This document shows positions 1-11,694 of a stretch of 64,000 nt of DNA, piece by piece. The position numbers were made by a program, and so were the translations under genes. This DNA is from Mycobacterium sp. M26. Its GTDB lineage: Bacteria; Actinomycetota; Actinomycetes; Mycobacteriales; Mycobacteriaceae. The first letter of the stretch is position 1, and each line of letters starts with the position of its first letter. The notes under the pieces are model-generated. The model did no database searches and was not told where the DNA came from. It was given only the letters and a program-made list of their open reading frames with translations. The DNA lies in assembly GCF_001494595.1 (NCBI RefSeq), contig NZ_LN929908.1, positions 1,277,716 to 1,341,715 on the forward strand. The letters run 5' to 3'.

Positions 1-3000
1 CGGTTGACGCTGTCGTTCTCGGCCTCCAGGATCCGGTCGAGGCGCTGAATGTTGCCGTAGCGCTCGCGGTAGCCGTGCCAATCCAGTTCGGCCAGTTGGT
101 CATAGCCCTGGAACTGGCTGATCACACCCTCATGAAAGGGCACGTACATGCGGCGGCTGACCTCGTCCCAGGTGTCGAGCTCACGGCCGTGGATGCCGAG
201 CCTCTCCAGCAGATCGAGACGGTCGCGCAGCGGCATCGCGTCCAGGGCGTCGAGCGCCCGGACGATCACCCACACCGCCATCACGTTGGTGTAGGCGTTG
301 TTGTCGACACCGTCGTACGGCCGGTCGGGATAGCCGGAATGGAACTCGTCGGGACCGATCACCCCGCGAATCACGTAGCGGCCCCGGCCATTGTCGAGAG
401 ACTGGTCGAATTCGGCGCGGCTCACCCAGAACCGGGCGATCTCAGCCAGCATCTCCGCGCCGTTCTCGATCAGATACTCCAGGTCGCCGGTGACCTGGTA
501 GTACTGCCACACGTTGTAGGCCACCGCGATACCGATGTGGTGGGCCCGCGCACTGGCGTCGGGATTCCAGTGTCCGGAGTTCGGGTTGAGATGCAGCTTC
601 TGGCTCTCCTCCCGGCCGTCACTGCCGGACTGCCAGGGGAACATCGCACCGGCGTACCCGGCTTCCCGGGCGGCGCGGCGGGCTTCGGGCAGCCGCCGGT
701 AGCGGTACCGCAGCAGCGAGCGGGTGCTGGCCGGCGAGCGCAGGTTGAGCACCGGGAAGACGAACAGCTCATCCCAGAAGATGTGCCCGCGGTAGGCCTC
801 ACCGTGCAGCCCGCGCGCGGGAAGTCCGGCGTCGAGGTCGACAGCGCGGTTGGGCACCGTCTGCAACAACTGCAGCAGGTGCAGCCGAACCACCCGCATG
901 GCCTCGTCGTTGTCCTCGAAGGCGATGTCGAAACGCTCCCACAGGTGAGCCCACTCCCGGGCGTGGCCCTCCCGCAGGTCGCCGTAGCGGCCGAGCTGGC
1001 CGAGCAGCCGCTCCGCGGCGTCGCCCGGTTCGGAGATCGCGGTATCCAGGCCGGTGAAGATGGCGGCCATCTTCTCCACGGTCACCGAGTCGCCCGGTGT
1101 CACCGAGATGACGTAGTCGTGTCCGGTGCGGCGCTCCTCGTCAACGAATCGGCCCTGTGCATCGAGCGGGGCGTCACCGCGCCAGACTGTGGTGCGCGCG
1201 GCCACGGCAATCGGAATCCGGGATTGCACCGTCTCGCACACCAGGAGCGCCGAATTCGGCGACAGCTCCCGGGTGGTGGTGGCCACCAGGTGGTCGTTGG
1301 ACAGCGCGTTGTAGCGCTCGACGCCGGAGTTGCGGACATCGCCGTCGATGACCGAGAGAAACTCGATGGTGCCCGACCAATCCTCGGCCCAGATGGTGGT
1401 TTCCAGGGCGCAGGCGTGCGGCAGGTGCATCGCGGCGATCCGGCGCTGCATCACCTTGCAGGTTCGGCCCGCGGCGTCGCGGAAGCGGAACTCCCGGGTG
1501 AGCTCGGCCTGCCGCAGGTCCAGGCTCTGCCGGTAACTCAGCACAGTGGTCGAGTCGATGTCGAACCAGTCGCCGCCGTCGATGCGGAATTTCAGCGACA
1601 GCCAGTTCGGCAGGTTCACCAAGCTCTCGTTGTCGATGCGTACCCCACCGATCTCGTCGTAGAGCCGGTTGTAGAGCCCAGCGGCATAGGTGCCGGGGTA
1701 GTGGAACGGCCCGGCGTCTGCCTCGGGGGCGCAGCCCCGGGTGGCGCGGTACCCGTTGCCCACGGTGCACAACGCCTCCCGCAACCGCTCCTGCTCGGGG
1801 ATATACCCGCCGAACGTGAATGACCAAGGGCTGGAGAGAATCTGGCGGTCCACGTCGCACTGCTCGACCAGCCGCTCGACGAACTCGCGGACGTGGGCCG
1901 GGTCGTCCAGGCAGTAGCGGGCAGCGGTGCAGCGATTGCCGTCCTCGCTGTGCCGGACCACGATTCCGATGCCGTCGTGCAGCACCGAGTCGAAGGCGTC
2001 CTCGTCAGTCAGGTCGTCGCCGAGGTAGATCGGCAACAGGGGCTCCTGGCCGGCCACCCGGTCGACGATCCACTCCAGGGTTTTGCCCTTGTCCCAGTCC
2101 ATGTTCGGGCGCAACTCGACCACCTTGCGGCCCGCGGTGACCTTCAGGCCGTGGCGCACACCGGCCCGATGCACCGCGGCGGTGACCACGGCCTCGGCAT
2201 CGGTGCCGCCGTTGCGGTAGTGCACCGCCACCGCGAACCGTTTGTGCTCCACCAGAATTCCGGTGAGCCCAGCCAGTTCGTCGCGCAGTTCACCGGCGGC
2301 AGTGGCCAGCAGTGGCACCGCGGCCGCGGCGGTTTCGTTCTGGTGGTGGACCCCGTCGGGTCCGACCATCTCGAAGCCGTGGCTGCCGGCGTACCAGAGT
2401 CCGGGGATGCCGATCCGCTCGCGGATATCGTCGAGTCCGCGTCCGGAGAGCACCGCGACCGGGTACAGCGCGGCCAGCGACTGCAAGGCCTTGTCGGCGC
2501 CCGGAATCAGTTCGGCCGCGCCGGGGTCGTCGACGATCTCCGAGAGCGTGCCGTCGAAGTCGAAGAACAACGCCGGCCGGCGGGCGCCGACCACACCGGC
2601 GATCTGGCCGAAGGACCGCAGGGCGTCAGGCAGTTCGGACATCCGCCGGTCGATGGCCCGCACCGTGACGTCGGCGAGATCGCCGATCACCGTGTCGGCA
2701 CCGTTGCGCAGCAGGCCCTCGGCGGCCGCGCCGGAGCGGTCGACACCGATCACCAGACCGAATCCGCCGGCCCGGCCCGCCGCCACACCGGCTTCAGCGT
2801 CCTCGACCACCACGCAGCGGCCGGGCCGCACGCCCAGCCGGCGGGCGGTCTCCAGCAGCATCGCCGGATCGGGTTTACCCGGAAGCCCCAGGCGCTCGGC
2901 GGTGACACCGTCGACCCGGACCGCGAAATAGCTGCCGATGCCCGCGGCATCCAGCACCAGTTCGCAGTTACGGCTGGCCGAGTAGATCGCGGTGCCCACC

Positions 3001-3422
3001 CCGAGTTCGTCGAGGTGACGTACCAGTGCCACGGTGGACTCGAAGGTCGGAACACCGTCGGCGATACGGTCCAGGTACAGCTTCTGCTTGCGGTTGCCCA
3101 GTCCGCAGACGGTGTCCTCGCCCTCGTCGGACGGGGTGCCCCAGGGCAGTGTGATCCCGCGAGATGCCAGAAAGTCCCGCACGCCGTCGTAACGAGGTTT
3201 ACCGTCGATGAAGTGCCGGTAGTCGGCGGGGGTGAAGTCGTAATCGTGAAAGAGCTCGGCCCAGGCCGCTTCGTGCAGCGAAGCGGTGTCGGTGACCACG
3301 CCGTCGAGGTCGAACAACACCGCGTCGTGATAGCGCGGGTCGATGGCCACCGGCAGTCCGATGTCGGGGCCGTCACGGTCGACGAGGCCGTTGCGATCGC
3401 CGAACATGCTCTGGCTGCCCAT
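1..3422 (-). CDS. otsB1: Trehalose-phosphatase / GH65 glycosidase multidomain protein (OtsB1, Rv2006 type), 3' end outside window
   Basis: The minus frame is open from the window edge, giving about 1,140 visible residues; the family member Rv2006 is about 1,327, so roughly the last 185 are missing. I see three blocks. An N-terminal beta-phosphoglucomutase-like HAD domain has the motif LFDLDG near residues 36-41. An OtsB-type HAD phosphatase domain has FFDFDGT near residue 282. A GH65-type (trehalose/maltose phosphorylase fold) region follows from about residue 520, with GVIGPDEF near residue 1024 carrying the expected catalytic Glu. OtsB enzymes dephosphorylate trehalose-6-phosphate; the GH65 part suggests phosphorolysis or hydrolysis of an alpha-glucoside, but the substrate cannot be read here. 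ATG 3422 is chosen; ATG 3407 is an alternative. It is divergent from the USP gene at 3553, with a DosR-like box between them. Homology is from memory. Confidence 0.9.
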   Translation of the reverse strand, partial: MGSQSMFGDRNGLVDRDGPDIGLPVAIDPRYHDAVLFDLDGVVTDTASLHEAAWAELFHDYDFTPADYRHFIDGKPRYDGVRDFLASRGITLPWGTPSDEGEDTVCGLGNRKQKLYLDRIADGVPTFESTVALVRHLDELGVGTAIYSASRNCELVLDAAGIGSYFAVRVDGVTAERLGLPGKPDPAMLLETARRLGVRPGRCVVVEDAEAGVAAGRAGGFGLVIGVDRSGAAAEGLLRNGADTVIGDLADVTVRAIDRRMSELPDALRSFGQIAGVVGARRPALFFDFDGTLSEIVDDPGAAELIPGADKALQSLAALYPVAVLSGRGLDDIRERIGIPGLWYAGSHGFEMVGPDGVHHQNETAAAAVPLLATAAGELRDELAGLTGILVEHKRFAVAVHYRNGGTDAEAVVTAAVHRAGVRHGLKVTAGRKVVELRPNMDWDKGKTLEWIVDRVAGQEPLLPIYLGDDLTDEDAFDSVLHDGIGIVVRHSEDGNRCTAARYCLDDPAHVREFVERLVEQCDVDRQILSSPWSFTFGGYIPEQERLREALCTVGNGYRATRGCAPEADAGPFHYPGTYAAGLYNRLYDEIGGVRIDNESLVNLPNWLSLKFRIDGGDWFDIDSTTVLSYRQSLDLRQAELTREFRFRDAAGRTCKVMQRRIAAMHLPHACALETTIWAEDWSGTIEFLSVIDGDVRNSGVERYNALSNDHLVATTTRELSPNSALLVCETVQSRIPIAVAARTTVWRGDAPLDAQGRFVDEERRTGHDYVISVTPGDSVTVEKMAAIFTGLDTAISEPGDAAERLLGQLGRYGDLREGHAREWAHLWERFDIAFEDNDEAMRVVRLHLLQLLQTVPNRAVDLDAGLPARGLHGEAYRGHIFWDELFVFPVLNLRSPASTRSLLRYRYRRLPEARRAAREAGYAGAMFPWQSGSDGREESQKLHLNPNSGHWNPDASARAHHIGIAVAYNVWQYYQVTGDLEYLIENGAEMLAEIARFWVSRAEFDQSLDNGRGRYVIRGVIGPDEFHSGYPDRPYDGVDNNAYTNVMAVWVIVRALDALDAMPLRDRLDLLERLGIHGRELDTWDEVSRRMYVPFHEGVISQFQGYDQLAELDWHGYRERYGNIQRLDRILEAENDSVN

Positions 3423-3479
3423 GCTGCGACCCTGCCACAACCGCACCGGCGCGATCAGGGCCTTGTGGCCATGCCGTAT

Positions 3480-3493
3480 GGGACCAAGGCCTC
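3480..3493. promoter_or_regulatory. DosR-like box between otsB1 and USP gene
   Basis: GGGACCAAGGCCTC agrees at 10 of 14 positions with the palindromic DosR consensus GGGACTWWAGTCCC. It sits midway between the divergent starts at 3422 and 3553, about 60 bp from each, where an activator could serve both. The match was judged by eye and binding is inference. Confidence 0.5.
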
Positions 3494-3552
3494 ATGATCA
3501 CAGGGACACCTAGACCTAGTGTCGTAGGTAGCGCAGGTTAAGGAGAATTGAA

Positions 3553-4440
3553 ATGTCAACTCCCGCAACTCATCGCGGAATCCTCGTCGGTGTCGACGGA
3601 TCGCCGGAGTCCAAGGTCGCCGTGGACTGGGCCGCCCGTGGCGCCGCGACGCGTGACGTGCCCCTGAGGCTCGTCCACATCCTCAATCCGCCGGTGGTGA
3701 TGACCTTCCCGGAGGTGCCGATGCCGCCGGGATACCTTCAGTGGCAGGAGGAATCGGGGCAGAAGGTCCTCGACGCCGCATGCCGCACGGCCGCCGAGGC
3801 CACCAGGGATCACCCGATCGAGGTGACCAGCGAGATGGTGACCGGCCCGACGGTGCCGACCCTGGTCGAGTTGACCAAGGAGGCCGACATGGTGGTCGTC
3901 GGCTGCCGCGGTCGCGGTGCGCTGGCCCGCAGTCTGCTCGGCTCGGTGAGCACCGGACTGGCGCACCATTCGCACTGCCCGGTGGCCGTTATCCACGATG
4001 AGGACCCGTTGATGTCCCATCCCTCGAAGGCGCCTGTGGTGGTCGGCATCGACGGTTCGCCGGCCTCCGAGCTCGCCACCTCAATTGCGTTCGAGGAAGC
4101 CAGCTTTCGCGGTGTCGACGTCGTGGCCGTGCACGCCTGGAGTGATACCGGCGTCTTCGAATTCCCGGGCGTGGACTGGTCGACCATGCAGGCCCTCGGT
4201 GAGGAGACGCTGTCCGAGCGGCTGGCGGGGTGGCAGGAACGTTATCCCGACGTTCCGGTACGCCGCGTGGTGGTCGCCGACCGGCCGGCCCGTCAGCTCA
4301 TCGAGCAGTCGGAGTCCGCGCAGCTGGTGGTGGTGGGCAGCCACGGTCGCGGCGGATTCGCCGGCATGCTGCTGGGTTCGGTGAGCACGGCGGTGCTGCA
4401 CGGTGTCCGGATGCCGGTGATCATCGCGCGCAGTTCCTGA
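3553..4440 (+). CDS. Tandem universal stress protein (Rv2005c type)
   Basis: A 295-residue protein with two USP domains. Each begins with a VVGIDGS-like strand (residues about 11-17 and 157-163) and each ends with the ATP-binding G-x-x-G-x9-G-S/T signature: [15 protein letters not shown] in the first half and [15 protein letters not shown] in the second. USPs of this tandem class bind ATP and take part in growth arrest under hypoxia or respiratory stress; the exact biochemical role is unsettled. The start is ATG 3553, with AGGAGA ten bases upstream. It is divergent from otsB1, as Rv2005c is from Rv2006 in M. tuberculosis, and it ends 2 bp from the convergent devS stop. Regulation by DosR through the box at 3480 is likely but unproven. 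Confidence 0.92.
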   Translation: MSTPATHRGILVGVDGSPESKVAVDWAARGAATRDVPLRLVHILNPPVVMTFPEVPMPPGYLQWQEESGQKVLDAACRTAAEATRDHPIEVTSEMVTGPTVPTLVELTKEADMVVVGCRGRGALARSLLGSVSTGLAHHSHCPVAVIHDEDPLMSHPSKAPVVVGIDGSPASELATSIAFEEASFRGVDVVAVHAWSDTGVFEFPGVDWSTMQALGEETLSERLAGWQERYPDVPVRRVVVADRPARQLIEQSESAQLVVVGSHGRGGFAGMLLGSVSTAVLHGVRMPVIIARSS

Positions 4441-4441
4441 C

Positions 4442-6187
<1,746 letters not shown>

Positions 6188-6199
6188 TTACTGGCGGGT

Positions 6200-6847
6200 T
6201 CAGTCTTCGGCGTGATGGCCCTGCTCGAGCTTGGAGACGAACACCGCGGCTTGCGTCCTGCGCTCCATGCCGAGCTTGGCCAGCAGCCGGGACACGTAGT
6301 TCTTGACGGTCTTCTCGGCCAGGAACATCCGAGCAGCGATCTGCTTGTTGGTCAGGCCTTCGCCCAGCAGCCCGAGCAGCACCCGTTCCTGCTCGGTCAG
6401 CCCGGACAGCGGATCGGATCGTTCGGCCGCACCGCGCAGTTTGGCCATCAGGGCCGCTGCCGCCCGGTTGTCGAGCAGCGAGCGTCCCGCGCCGACGTCT
6501 TTGATCGCCTTGGCCAGCTCCATGCCCTTGATGTCTTTGACCACGTATCCGCTGGCCCCGGCGAGGATGGCGTCCAGCATCGCCTCATCGGAGGTGAACG
6601 ACGTCAGCATCAGGCAGCGCAGGTCGGGCATCTTCGACAGCAGGTCACGGCACAGCTCGATACCGTTGCCGTCGGGCAGCCGCACGTCGAGCACCGCGAC
6701 ATCGGGCTGCAGCGCCGGGATCTGGGCCAGGGCCTGCGCGACGGAACCGGCCTCGCCGATCACGTCCAACTCGGGGTCGGCGCCCAGCAGGTCGATCAGA
6801 CCGCGGCGGACGACCTCGTGGTCGTCGACGAGAAACACCTTGACCAT
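6200..6847 (-). CDS. devR: DevR/DosR-type NarL-family response regulator
   Basis: 215 residues with a receiver domain (1-about 120) and a LuxR-type HTH (about 150-210). Residue numbering coincides with M. tuberculosis DosR as I recall it: acidic pocket D8/D9, phosphoacceptor D54, T82, K104, DNA-contact residues K179, K182 and N183, and T198. The residue corresponding to DosR T205 is Ser here. It activates dormancy genes when phosphorylated by DevS/DosT. The chosen start ATG 6847 gives [10 protein letters not shown]; an in-frame ATG 186 bp upstream would add a non-homologous tail and is not used. It lies 85 bp downstream of a USP gene and 24 bp upstream of devS, reproducing the Rv3134c-devR-devS arrangement. 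Confidence 0.95.
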   Translation of the reverse strand: MVKVFLVDDHEVVRRGLIDLLGADPELDVIGEAGSVAQALAQIPALQPDVAVLDVRLPDGNGIELCRDLLSKMPDLRCLMLTSFTSDEAMLDAILAGASGYVVKDIKGMELAKAIKDVGAGRSLLDNRAAAALMAKLRGAAERSDPLSGLTEQERVLLGLLGEGLTNKQIAARMFLAEKTVKNYVSRLLAKLGMERRTQAAVFVSKLEQGHHAED

Positions 6848-6932
6848 GGTGTGCCTTCCGGGTCGGCAACAGGGCGCAGCACGAATTCCGCACCCACTAT
6901 GGCCAACGATATCCGCAGACAGTGCCGGATCG

Positions 6933-7793
6933 TCACAACAAACGTTGCCGGTCGGCGACCAGAACCGAGCAATCGGTGTTGTGCAGTGCCGCCGACCCGG
7001 TCGGGCCCAGCAGTTCCTCGATGCTCTCGGCATTGCGTGCGCCGAGCACCACCAGCTGGATGTCGGGCCCGTGCTTGGCCAGATAGTTCAGCACGCTGCC
7101 GTGCACGGCGACCGGCTTGACGTCGAGGTCGGGGTAGCGGTGCTTCCACCGGGAGATGCGCCGGTCGAGCTGGGCACGCACCATCCGGTTGCCGTCGGCG
7201 ACCGCATGGGTGTCGTGGACATCGGTGTACCGGGACTGCCACGAGCTGAGCACCCGCAGCGGCGCGCCACGCAGCCGGGCCTCCTCGACCCCGCACTGCA
7301 GGACCGCCGCGCTATCCGGTGACTCGTCGAGGTCCACCACGATCCAGCCAGCTCCGGCCGGCGCGCTGCGGTCCGAGCCCCGGACGATGGCCACCGGGCA
7401 GTGCGCCGAGCTGACCAGGGAGACCGCGGTCGAGCCGATCCGGTTGTGGTCGAAATGTTTGATCCCCAGCGCGCCGACGGCGATCATCGCTGCCGACCGG
7501 GACGCCGCCACCAGGGCTGCCGTGGGCTTGCCGTGCACGATCTCGACCTCGACCTTGACCGGTCGCTCGGTGGCCTCGACCGCGCTGGCCACGTGCGCGA
7601 CGGCCAGTTCGGCGCCGGCCTGCTCGCGGCCGTCCTCGTCCGGGTCGGTGCCGTGCGGGTCGACCGCACAGATCAGCCGCAGCGGGATGTCACGGCTGAT
7701 CGCTTCGTCGATGGCCCAGATCGCGGCCCGCACCGCGCCTCGGGATCCGTCGACGCCGACGACGATCGAGGGCGGGGTGAACGTTTCGGGCAT
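6933..7793 (-). CDS. Universal stress protein upstream of devR (Rv3134c type)
   Basis: 286 residues. The N-terminal USP domain begins [19 protein letters not shown] and contains ARDIPLRL-like and VGALG segments. The second USP half is degenerate: its final part ([16 protein letters not shown]) lacks the full G-x-x-G-x9-G-S signature, as in Rv3134c. In M. tuberculosis the equivalent gene heads the devRS operon and is strongly DosR induced; the exact molecular role is not established. The start ATG 7793 has a G-rich GGGGGGAG about ten bases upstream. A DosR-like box lies 71 bp upstream of the start at 7864-7877. The neighbouring upstream gene pfkB ends 111 bp away. Confidence 0.9.
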   Translation of the reverse strand: MPETFTPPSIVVGVDGSRGAVRAAIWAIDEAISRDIPLRLICAVDPHGTDPDEDGREQAGAELAVAHVASAVEATERPVKVEVEIVHGKPTAALVAASRSAAMIAVGALGIKHFDHNRIGSTAVSLVSSAHCPVAIVRGSDRSAPAGAGWIVVDLDESPDSAAVLQCGVEEARLRGAPLRVLSSWQSRYTDVHDTHAVADGNRMVRAQLDRRISRWKHRYPDLDVKPVAVHGSVLNYLAKHGPDIQLVVLGARNAESIEELLGPTGSAALHNTDCSVLVADRQRLL

Positions 7794-7863
7794 GATGTGG
7801 GACTCCCCCCAGGGGTGACACTCCTATTGTGCCGACGTTATCGCCGCGGTGGGGCCGCTCTGA

Positions 7864-7877
7864 GAGCAGAAAGTCCT
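7864..7877 (-). promoter_or_regulatory. DosR-like box upstream of USP-devR-devS
   Basis: On the minus strand the site reads AGGACTTTCTGCTC, three mismatches to GGGACTTNNGGCCC. It is 71 bp upstream of the USP start, a usual distance for DosR sites, and would give autoregulation of devRS. It was found by eye. Confidence 0.45.
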
Positions 7878-7904
7878 CACTTGCGAGGCGAACGTACTGC
7901 AATG

Positions 7905-8879
7905 TCAGCCGGCCACCAGATCCATATCCACCGGCTCGGTGGTCTGGGCGAACAGCCGCTCGGTGTCCTCCCGGGTGCACGGCGCGGTGCCGGGGGTCAG
8001 CAGCATGGCCGCCCCGGCCGCAATCCCGAGCCGGATCGACTTGGTCAACGACCAGCCGCGGGTCAGGCCGACGGCCACGCCCGCGACCATCGCGTCACCT
8101 GCACCCACCCCACTGCCTGCCGGCACCTCCACCGGAGCGAACCGATGCCCGCCGTGCCGGGTGGCCAGCAGTGCGCCCTGGGACCCGAGCGACACCAGGA
8201 CGTATTCCGCGCACCCGCGGTCGATCAGTTCACGGGCCGCCGCCAGCTGTTCGGCTTCGTCGGCGAGTTCCCGCTCGACGCACTCCCGCAGTTCCCGCAC
8301 GCTCGGTTTGAGTAGGAACACCCCGGAGTTGACGTGTTTGAGCCCGCCGCCGGAGGTGTCGAGCACGAACACCGCGCCGATGTCGGCGCAGACGTTGGCC
8401 ACCTGCTGGTAGAAGTCCGGCGGCACCCCGGGTGGCAGGCTGCCGCTGGCCACCACGATCGCCGCCGACGCCGCGGCACGGCGCAACTGCAACAGGCATT
8501 CGGTCTGCTCGGCCAGCGTCAGCTCCGGTCCCGGCAGCACGAACCGGTACTGCTTATCGGTGGAGCGCTCGTTGACCGTGACGCTCTCGCGGGTGGACCC
8601 GCCGATGTGGATCCGGTGCACCGAGAGACCCTCGGCCACCAGCAGCCGGTCCACCATCTCTCCGGCCGGGCCGCCGGCGGGGAACACCGCGGTGGCCGAG
8701 GCGCCGAGGACATCGGCGACGTGCGCGACGTTGATGCCGCCGCCGCCGGGGTCGTAGCGCGCCGCCGCGCAGCGCAGCTTGTCGGTGGGGCGTACCACGT
8801 CGGTGCTGGTGGTGATGTCGAGCGCCGGGTTCATCGTCAAGGTGACGATGCGATGCCCGGTGACGGCAATCTCGTTCAA
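7905..8879 (-). CDS. pfkB: PfkB-family sugar-phosphate kinase (Rv2029c type)
   Basis: About 324 residues of the ribokinase/PfkB fold. ITLTMNPALDIT-type start, YDPGGGGINVA substrate-binding motif in the N-terminal third, and GSGVGAGDAMVAG near the C terminus with the catalytic Asp and anion hole. It resembles Rv2029c throughout; a 6-phosphofructokinase or related hexose-phosphate kinase activity is expected, active when respiration is blocked. Two TTG codons are possible starts (8885 and 8879); 8879 is chosen because AAAGGG lies six bases upstream. It follows the Rv2030c-like gene by 16 bp and precedes the USP gene, the same order as Rv2030c-pfkB-Rv2028c, so probably one transcript driven from the boxes at 10984-11017. 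Confidence 0.9.
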   Translation of the reverse strand: MNEIAVTGHRIVTLTMNPALDITTSTDVVRPTDKLRCAAARYDPGGGGINVAHVADVLGASATAVFPAGGPAGEMVDRLLVAEGLSVHRIHIGGSTRESVTVNERSTDKQYRFVLPGPELTLAEQTECLLQLRRAAASAAIVVASGSLPPGVPPDFYQQVANVCADIGAVFVLDTSGGGLKHVNSGVFLLKPSVRELRECVERELADEAEQLAAARELIDRGCAEYVLVSLGSQGALLATRHGGHRFAPVEVPAGSGVGAGDAMVAGVAVGLTRGWSLTKSIRLGIAAGAAMLLTPGTAPCTREDTERLFAQTTEPVDMDLVAG

Positions 8880-8895
8880 CGACAACCCTTTCGGT

Positions 8896-10932
8896 TCACA
8901 GTCCGCTCGGATAGGTCTCGGGGTTCTCCCCGGCGATCCACACGCTGGTCGGCTCCAGTGGTTCCAGTGCGCGCGTGTGGTCGATATGGATCATCGCGTC
9001 GAACTGGTCGGACGGCCGGACGTGGAAGTAGTGGCTCTGCCGTTCGGTCTGCGGCAGGTAGATCACCCCGATGGCGCGGGCCAGCCGAACGCCCTCGAGT
9101 GCCGCCGCAGCCGGTGACCCGTCGTGGGTGGGGACCACGAACGACGGTTTGGCGGTCTCATGCAGGAGTTCCTCGATGCTGCCGGCCAGTGCCGGGCGCA
9201 CCACCTTGCGCTCGGCGATCCCGCCCCAGTCGCTGGCCGCGGTGACCGTCCCGCTGTAGGTGGAGAACCCGATCAGGCGGCAGTCCCGGCCGTAGTGTTC
9301 GCGGGCCAGCTGGCCGATGGTGAGCTGACCGTCGGCGGAGACCTCGGTGGCGCGGGCATCGCCAACGTGAGAGTTGTGCGCCCACACCACAATCCGAGCG
9401 GGCTCGCCGGTGCTGTGTTCGTCGAGGTGGGCAACCAGCGCGTTGAGGGTCTGGCCCATGTGCTTGTCGCGCATGTTCCACGAGGTGACCCGGCCTCGGA
9501 ACATGCCGCGGTAGTAGGCCTCGGCATTGCGGACGGTCACGGCGTTCTGCTGGGCGTAGAACAGTTCGTCTTGGGCCTGCGGGCCGTCGGATCCGAGAAA
9601 GCTGACCGCGTCTCGCTGCAGTTCGACCAACTGCTCGACGGCCTGGCGCTCGCAGTTCGGGCCGGCACCGAACGCCGCCGCGTAGCCGTAGGCCTGCCCG
9701 TCGTTGCCCGACGAGTGGTCGAAGCACGCATAGCGCGCCCTGGCCCGCTGGGCGGCCTGGGGGTCGACGGTGTCGAGGTAGGCGATGACCTCCTGCATCG
9801 AGCGGTGCAGGCTGTAGAGATCCAGGCCGTAGAAACCGGTCTGGCGCCTGCCGTCGGCGGCGCAGCGTCCGTTGTGCCAGCGCAGCCAGCCGACGAAGTC
9901 CCGTACCACGGTGTTGCGCCACATCCAGGCCGGGAAGCGTTCGAACCCGCGCAGCGCCTCCTCGGGCGTCTCGTCGGACCCCACGCCCCGCACATAGCGG
10001 TTCACCCGGTAGGCGTCGGGCCAATCCGCTTCGGCGGCAACGGCATTGAACCCCTTCTCGGTGATCAGCCATTTGGTGATCTCGGCGCGGGCCTCGTAGA
10101 ACTCGTGGGTACCGTGCGAGCTCTCACCGATCAGCACCACCCGCGCGTCACCGATCAGCTCCTCGAGCACATCGGCCGGCGGCACCCCGCCGGGAGCGTC
10201 GATCGCGGCGTGCGCCACCAGTTCGGCGGCACTCGGTGCTACCGGCGGTGGCGCGGTCGTGGTGGGGCGGCTCAACAGGTCGCGGACCTCGTCGTCGGTG
10301 ACCTGGGTGAAATCCCAGAACGACTCGCCGACGGCGAGGAACGGTGTCGGCATCGACGCACACACCATGTCCTCGACGATGCCGGCGAACTCCCGGCAGG
10401 TGGATTCCGGGGCGGCGGGCACCGCGACGACGATCTCGGCGGGCTCGGACTCGCGCAACGCCTGCACGGCGGCCAGCATGCTCGATCCGGTGGCCAGCCC
10501 GTCGTCGACCAGGATCACCGTCTTGCCGGTGACCGCCAGCGGCGGGCGGCCCTCGCGGTAGGCGGCTTCGCGCCGAACCAGTTCGCGGGCTTCCTTTTCG
10601 GCGATGTCCCGCAACTGTTCCGGGGTGACCTTCAGTCCGCGCAGTACGTCATCGTTGACCACCACCCGGCCACCGCTGGCCAACGCCCCGACGGCGAACT
10701 CCTCGTGCCCGGGCGCGCCCAGCTTGCGGACGATGAACGCATCGAGTGGGGCGCCCAGCGAGCGGGCCACCTCATAGGCGACCGGGATGCCGCCGCGGGC
10801 CAAGCCGAGCACCACCACATCCGGTCGGCCCCGGTAGCTCTGCAGCAATCCGGCCAGCACCTGGCCGGCTTCGTGCCGATCTTTGAACACCCGCCGGGGC
10901 TGGTGGCGGCGGATCCCCGTGGAACGTGTCAT
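8896..10932 (-). CDS. Phosphoribosyltransferase / erythromycin-esterase-like fusion (Rv2030c type)
   Basis: 678 residues in two parts. Residues about 12-220 form a PRTase fold with the PRPP loop [12 protein letters not shown] (139-150). Residues about 240-670 form an erythromycin-esterase-like domain beginning with [11 protein letters not shown] (268-278), a motif with catalytic Glu/His in this family. Rv2030c has the same fusion and nearly the same length (about 681) and belongs to the DosR regulon; its substrates are unknown. ATG 10932 is preceded by AAGGGGG. It heads the run to pfkB, and two DosR-like boxes lie 52-86 bp upstream. Macrolide hydrolysis should not be assumed from the domain name. 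Confidence 0.9.
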   Translation of the reverse strand: MTRSTGIRRHQPRRVFKDRHEAGQVLAGLLQSYRGRPDVVVLGLARGGIPVAYEVARSLGAPLDAFIVRKLGAPGHEEFAVGALASGGRVVVNDDVLRGLKVTPEQLRDIAEKEARELVRREAAYREGRPPLAVTGKTVILVDDGLATGSSMLAAVQALRESEPAEIVVAVPAAPESTCREFAGIVEDMVCASMPTPFLAVGESFWDFTQVTDDEVRDLLSRPTTTAPPPVAPSAAELVAHAAIDAPGGVPPADVLEELIGDARVVLIGESSHGTHEFYEARAEITKWLITEKGFNAVAAEADWPDAYRVNRYVRGVGSDETPEEALRGFERFPAWMWRNTVVRDFVGWLRWHNGRCAADGRRQTGFYGLDLYSLHRSMQEVIAYLDTVDPQAAQRARARYACFDHSSGNDGQAYGYAAAFGAGPNCERQAVEQLVELQRDAVSFLGSDGPQAQDELFYAQQNAVTVRNAEAYYRGMFRGRVTSWNMRDKHMGQTLNALVAHLDEHSTGEPARIVVWAHNSHVGDARATEVSADGQLTIGQLAREHYGRDCRLIGFSTYSGTVTAASDWGGIAERKVVRPALAGSIEELLHETAKPSFVVPTHDGSPAAAALEGVRLARAIGVIYLPQTERQSHYFHVRPSDQFDAMIHIDHTRALEPLEPTSVWIAGENPETYPSGL

Positions 10933-10983
10933 GGCGCCCCCTTGCTACCTCTCGATCCGACCACCTGCGGTCGGGCGCGGGTA

Positions 10984-10997
10984 GGGACCGAAGTCCT
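10984..10997 (-). promoter_or_regulatory. DosR-like box 1, Rv2030c-type gene promoter
   Basis: The minus strand reads AGGACTTCGGTCCC, close to GGGACTTNNGGCCC (two mismatches) and nearly palindromic. It is 52 bp upstream of the minus gene starting at 10932 and 56 bp from the plus gene at 11053. Confidence 0.65.
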
Positions 10998-11003
10998 CTG
11001 TTG

Positions 11004-11017
11004 AGGGCAGAAGACCC
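11004..11017 (-). promoter_or_regulatory. DosR-like box 2, tandem with box 1
   Basis: The minus strand reads GGGTCTTCTGCCCT, three mismatches to the DosR consensus. Its centre is 20 bp from box 1, about two helical turns, as in tandem DosR sites. Confidence 0.45.
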
Positions 11018-11052
11018 TACGGATCGGCTCCGATTTCGGACAGACTGGCGGC

Positions 11053-11688
11053 ATGTGGAGGGGTGTGGTTGGCACGGCGCTGGCCGGGGCAGGCCTGTAT
11101 GCGGCGCGGCGGTTCTACCGCAACTGGGGGACCACCAAGGAAGAGTGCGAAACTCCGCTTCCCGGAGACGAACTCGTCGGCGCCCCGGCGGTGCAGACCA
11201 CCGAGGGCGTGTGGATCGATGCGTCGGCGGCCGAGGTCTGGCCGTGGCTGGTGCAGATGGGACAGGACCGCGGCGGCCTGTACAGCTATGAGGGGCTGGA
11301 GAACGCTGTCGGCCTGAAGTACCGCAATGCCGATCGGGTCCACCCGGAGTGGCAGCAGCTGGCCGTCGGCGACGCGATCCGGCTGGTTCCGCAGGGCTGG
11401 CTGGGACTGCGCGACGGTCTGGTGCTGCCGGTCGCCCAGATCGTCGACGGGCAGTCGATCGTGCTGCGTCAGGAACCGGGCCGGTTGCCGTGGGATGGCG
11501 TCTGGTCGTTCCACGTCATCCCGCACTGGGAGGACCGCTGCCGCCTGCTGGTGCGCAGCCGCAGCCGGATGCGGCTGCCCGGCGAGGTGCTGGGCGCCGA
11601 AGTCGCCGGGCCGGTGGTGTCGCTGATGACCCGCGGGATGCTGCTGGGGATCAAGCGCCGAGCCGAGCAGGCGCACCGGGCCGGTTGA
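11053..11688 (+). CDS. SRPBCC/START-like protein with N-terminal hydrophobic segment
   Basis: 211 residues. The first about 20 (VVGTALAGAGLYAARRF) look like a short membrane anchor. The rest resembles a polyketide-cyclase/SRPBCC fold protein, with the characteristic segment DASAAEVWPWLVQMGQDRGGLYS-like region near residues 56-80 and a C-terminal helix. Such proteins bind hydrophobic ligands, but no ligand can be named. It is divergent from the Rv2030c-type gene, sharing the two DosR-like boxes, and ends 6 bp from the convergent nitroreductase stop. In M. tuberculosis this interval holds hspX, which is absent here. Start ATG 11053 is the only good one and has no strong ribosome site. Confidence 0.8.
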   Translation: MWRGVVGTALAGAGLYAARRFYRNWGTTKEECETPLPGDELVGAPAVQTTEGVWIDASAAEVWPWLVQMGQDRGGLYSYEGLENAVGLKYRNADRVHPEWQQLAVGDAIRLVPQGWLGLRDGLVLPVAQIVDGQSIVLRQEPGRLPWDGVWSFHVIPHWEDRCRLLVRSRSRMRLPGEVLGAEVAGPVVSLMTRGMLLGIKRRAEQAHRAG

Positions 11689-11694
11689 GGGCGA

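Noticed and set aside
6848..7033. Longer N terminus for DevR starting at 7033
   Set aside because: The extra 62 residues are Cys/Arg/Pro-rich, overlap the upstream USP coding end, and the conserved receiver begins at ATG 6847.
8896..10932. Macrolide resistance function for the erythromycin-esterase-like domain
   Set aside because: The domain is fused to a phosphoribosyltransferase in a dormancy operon; the family name alone does not support macrolide hydrolysis.
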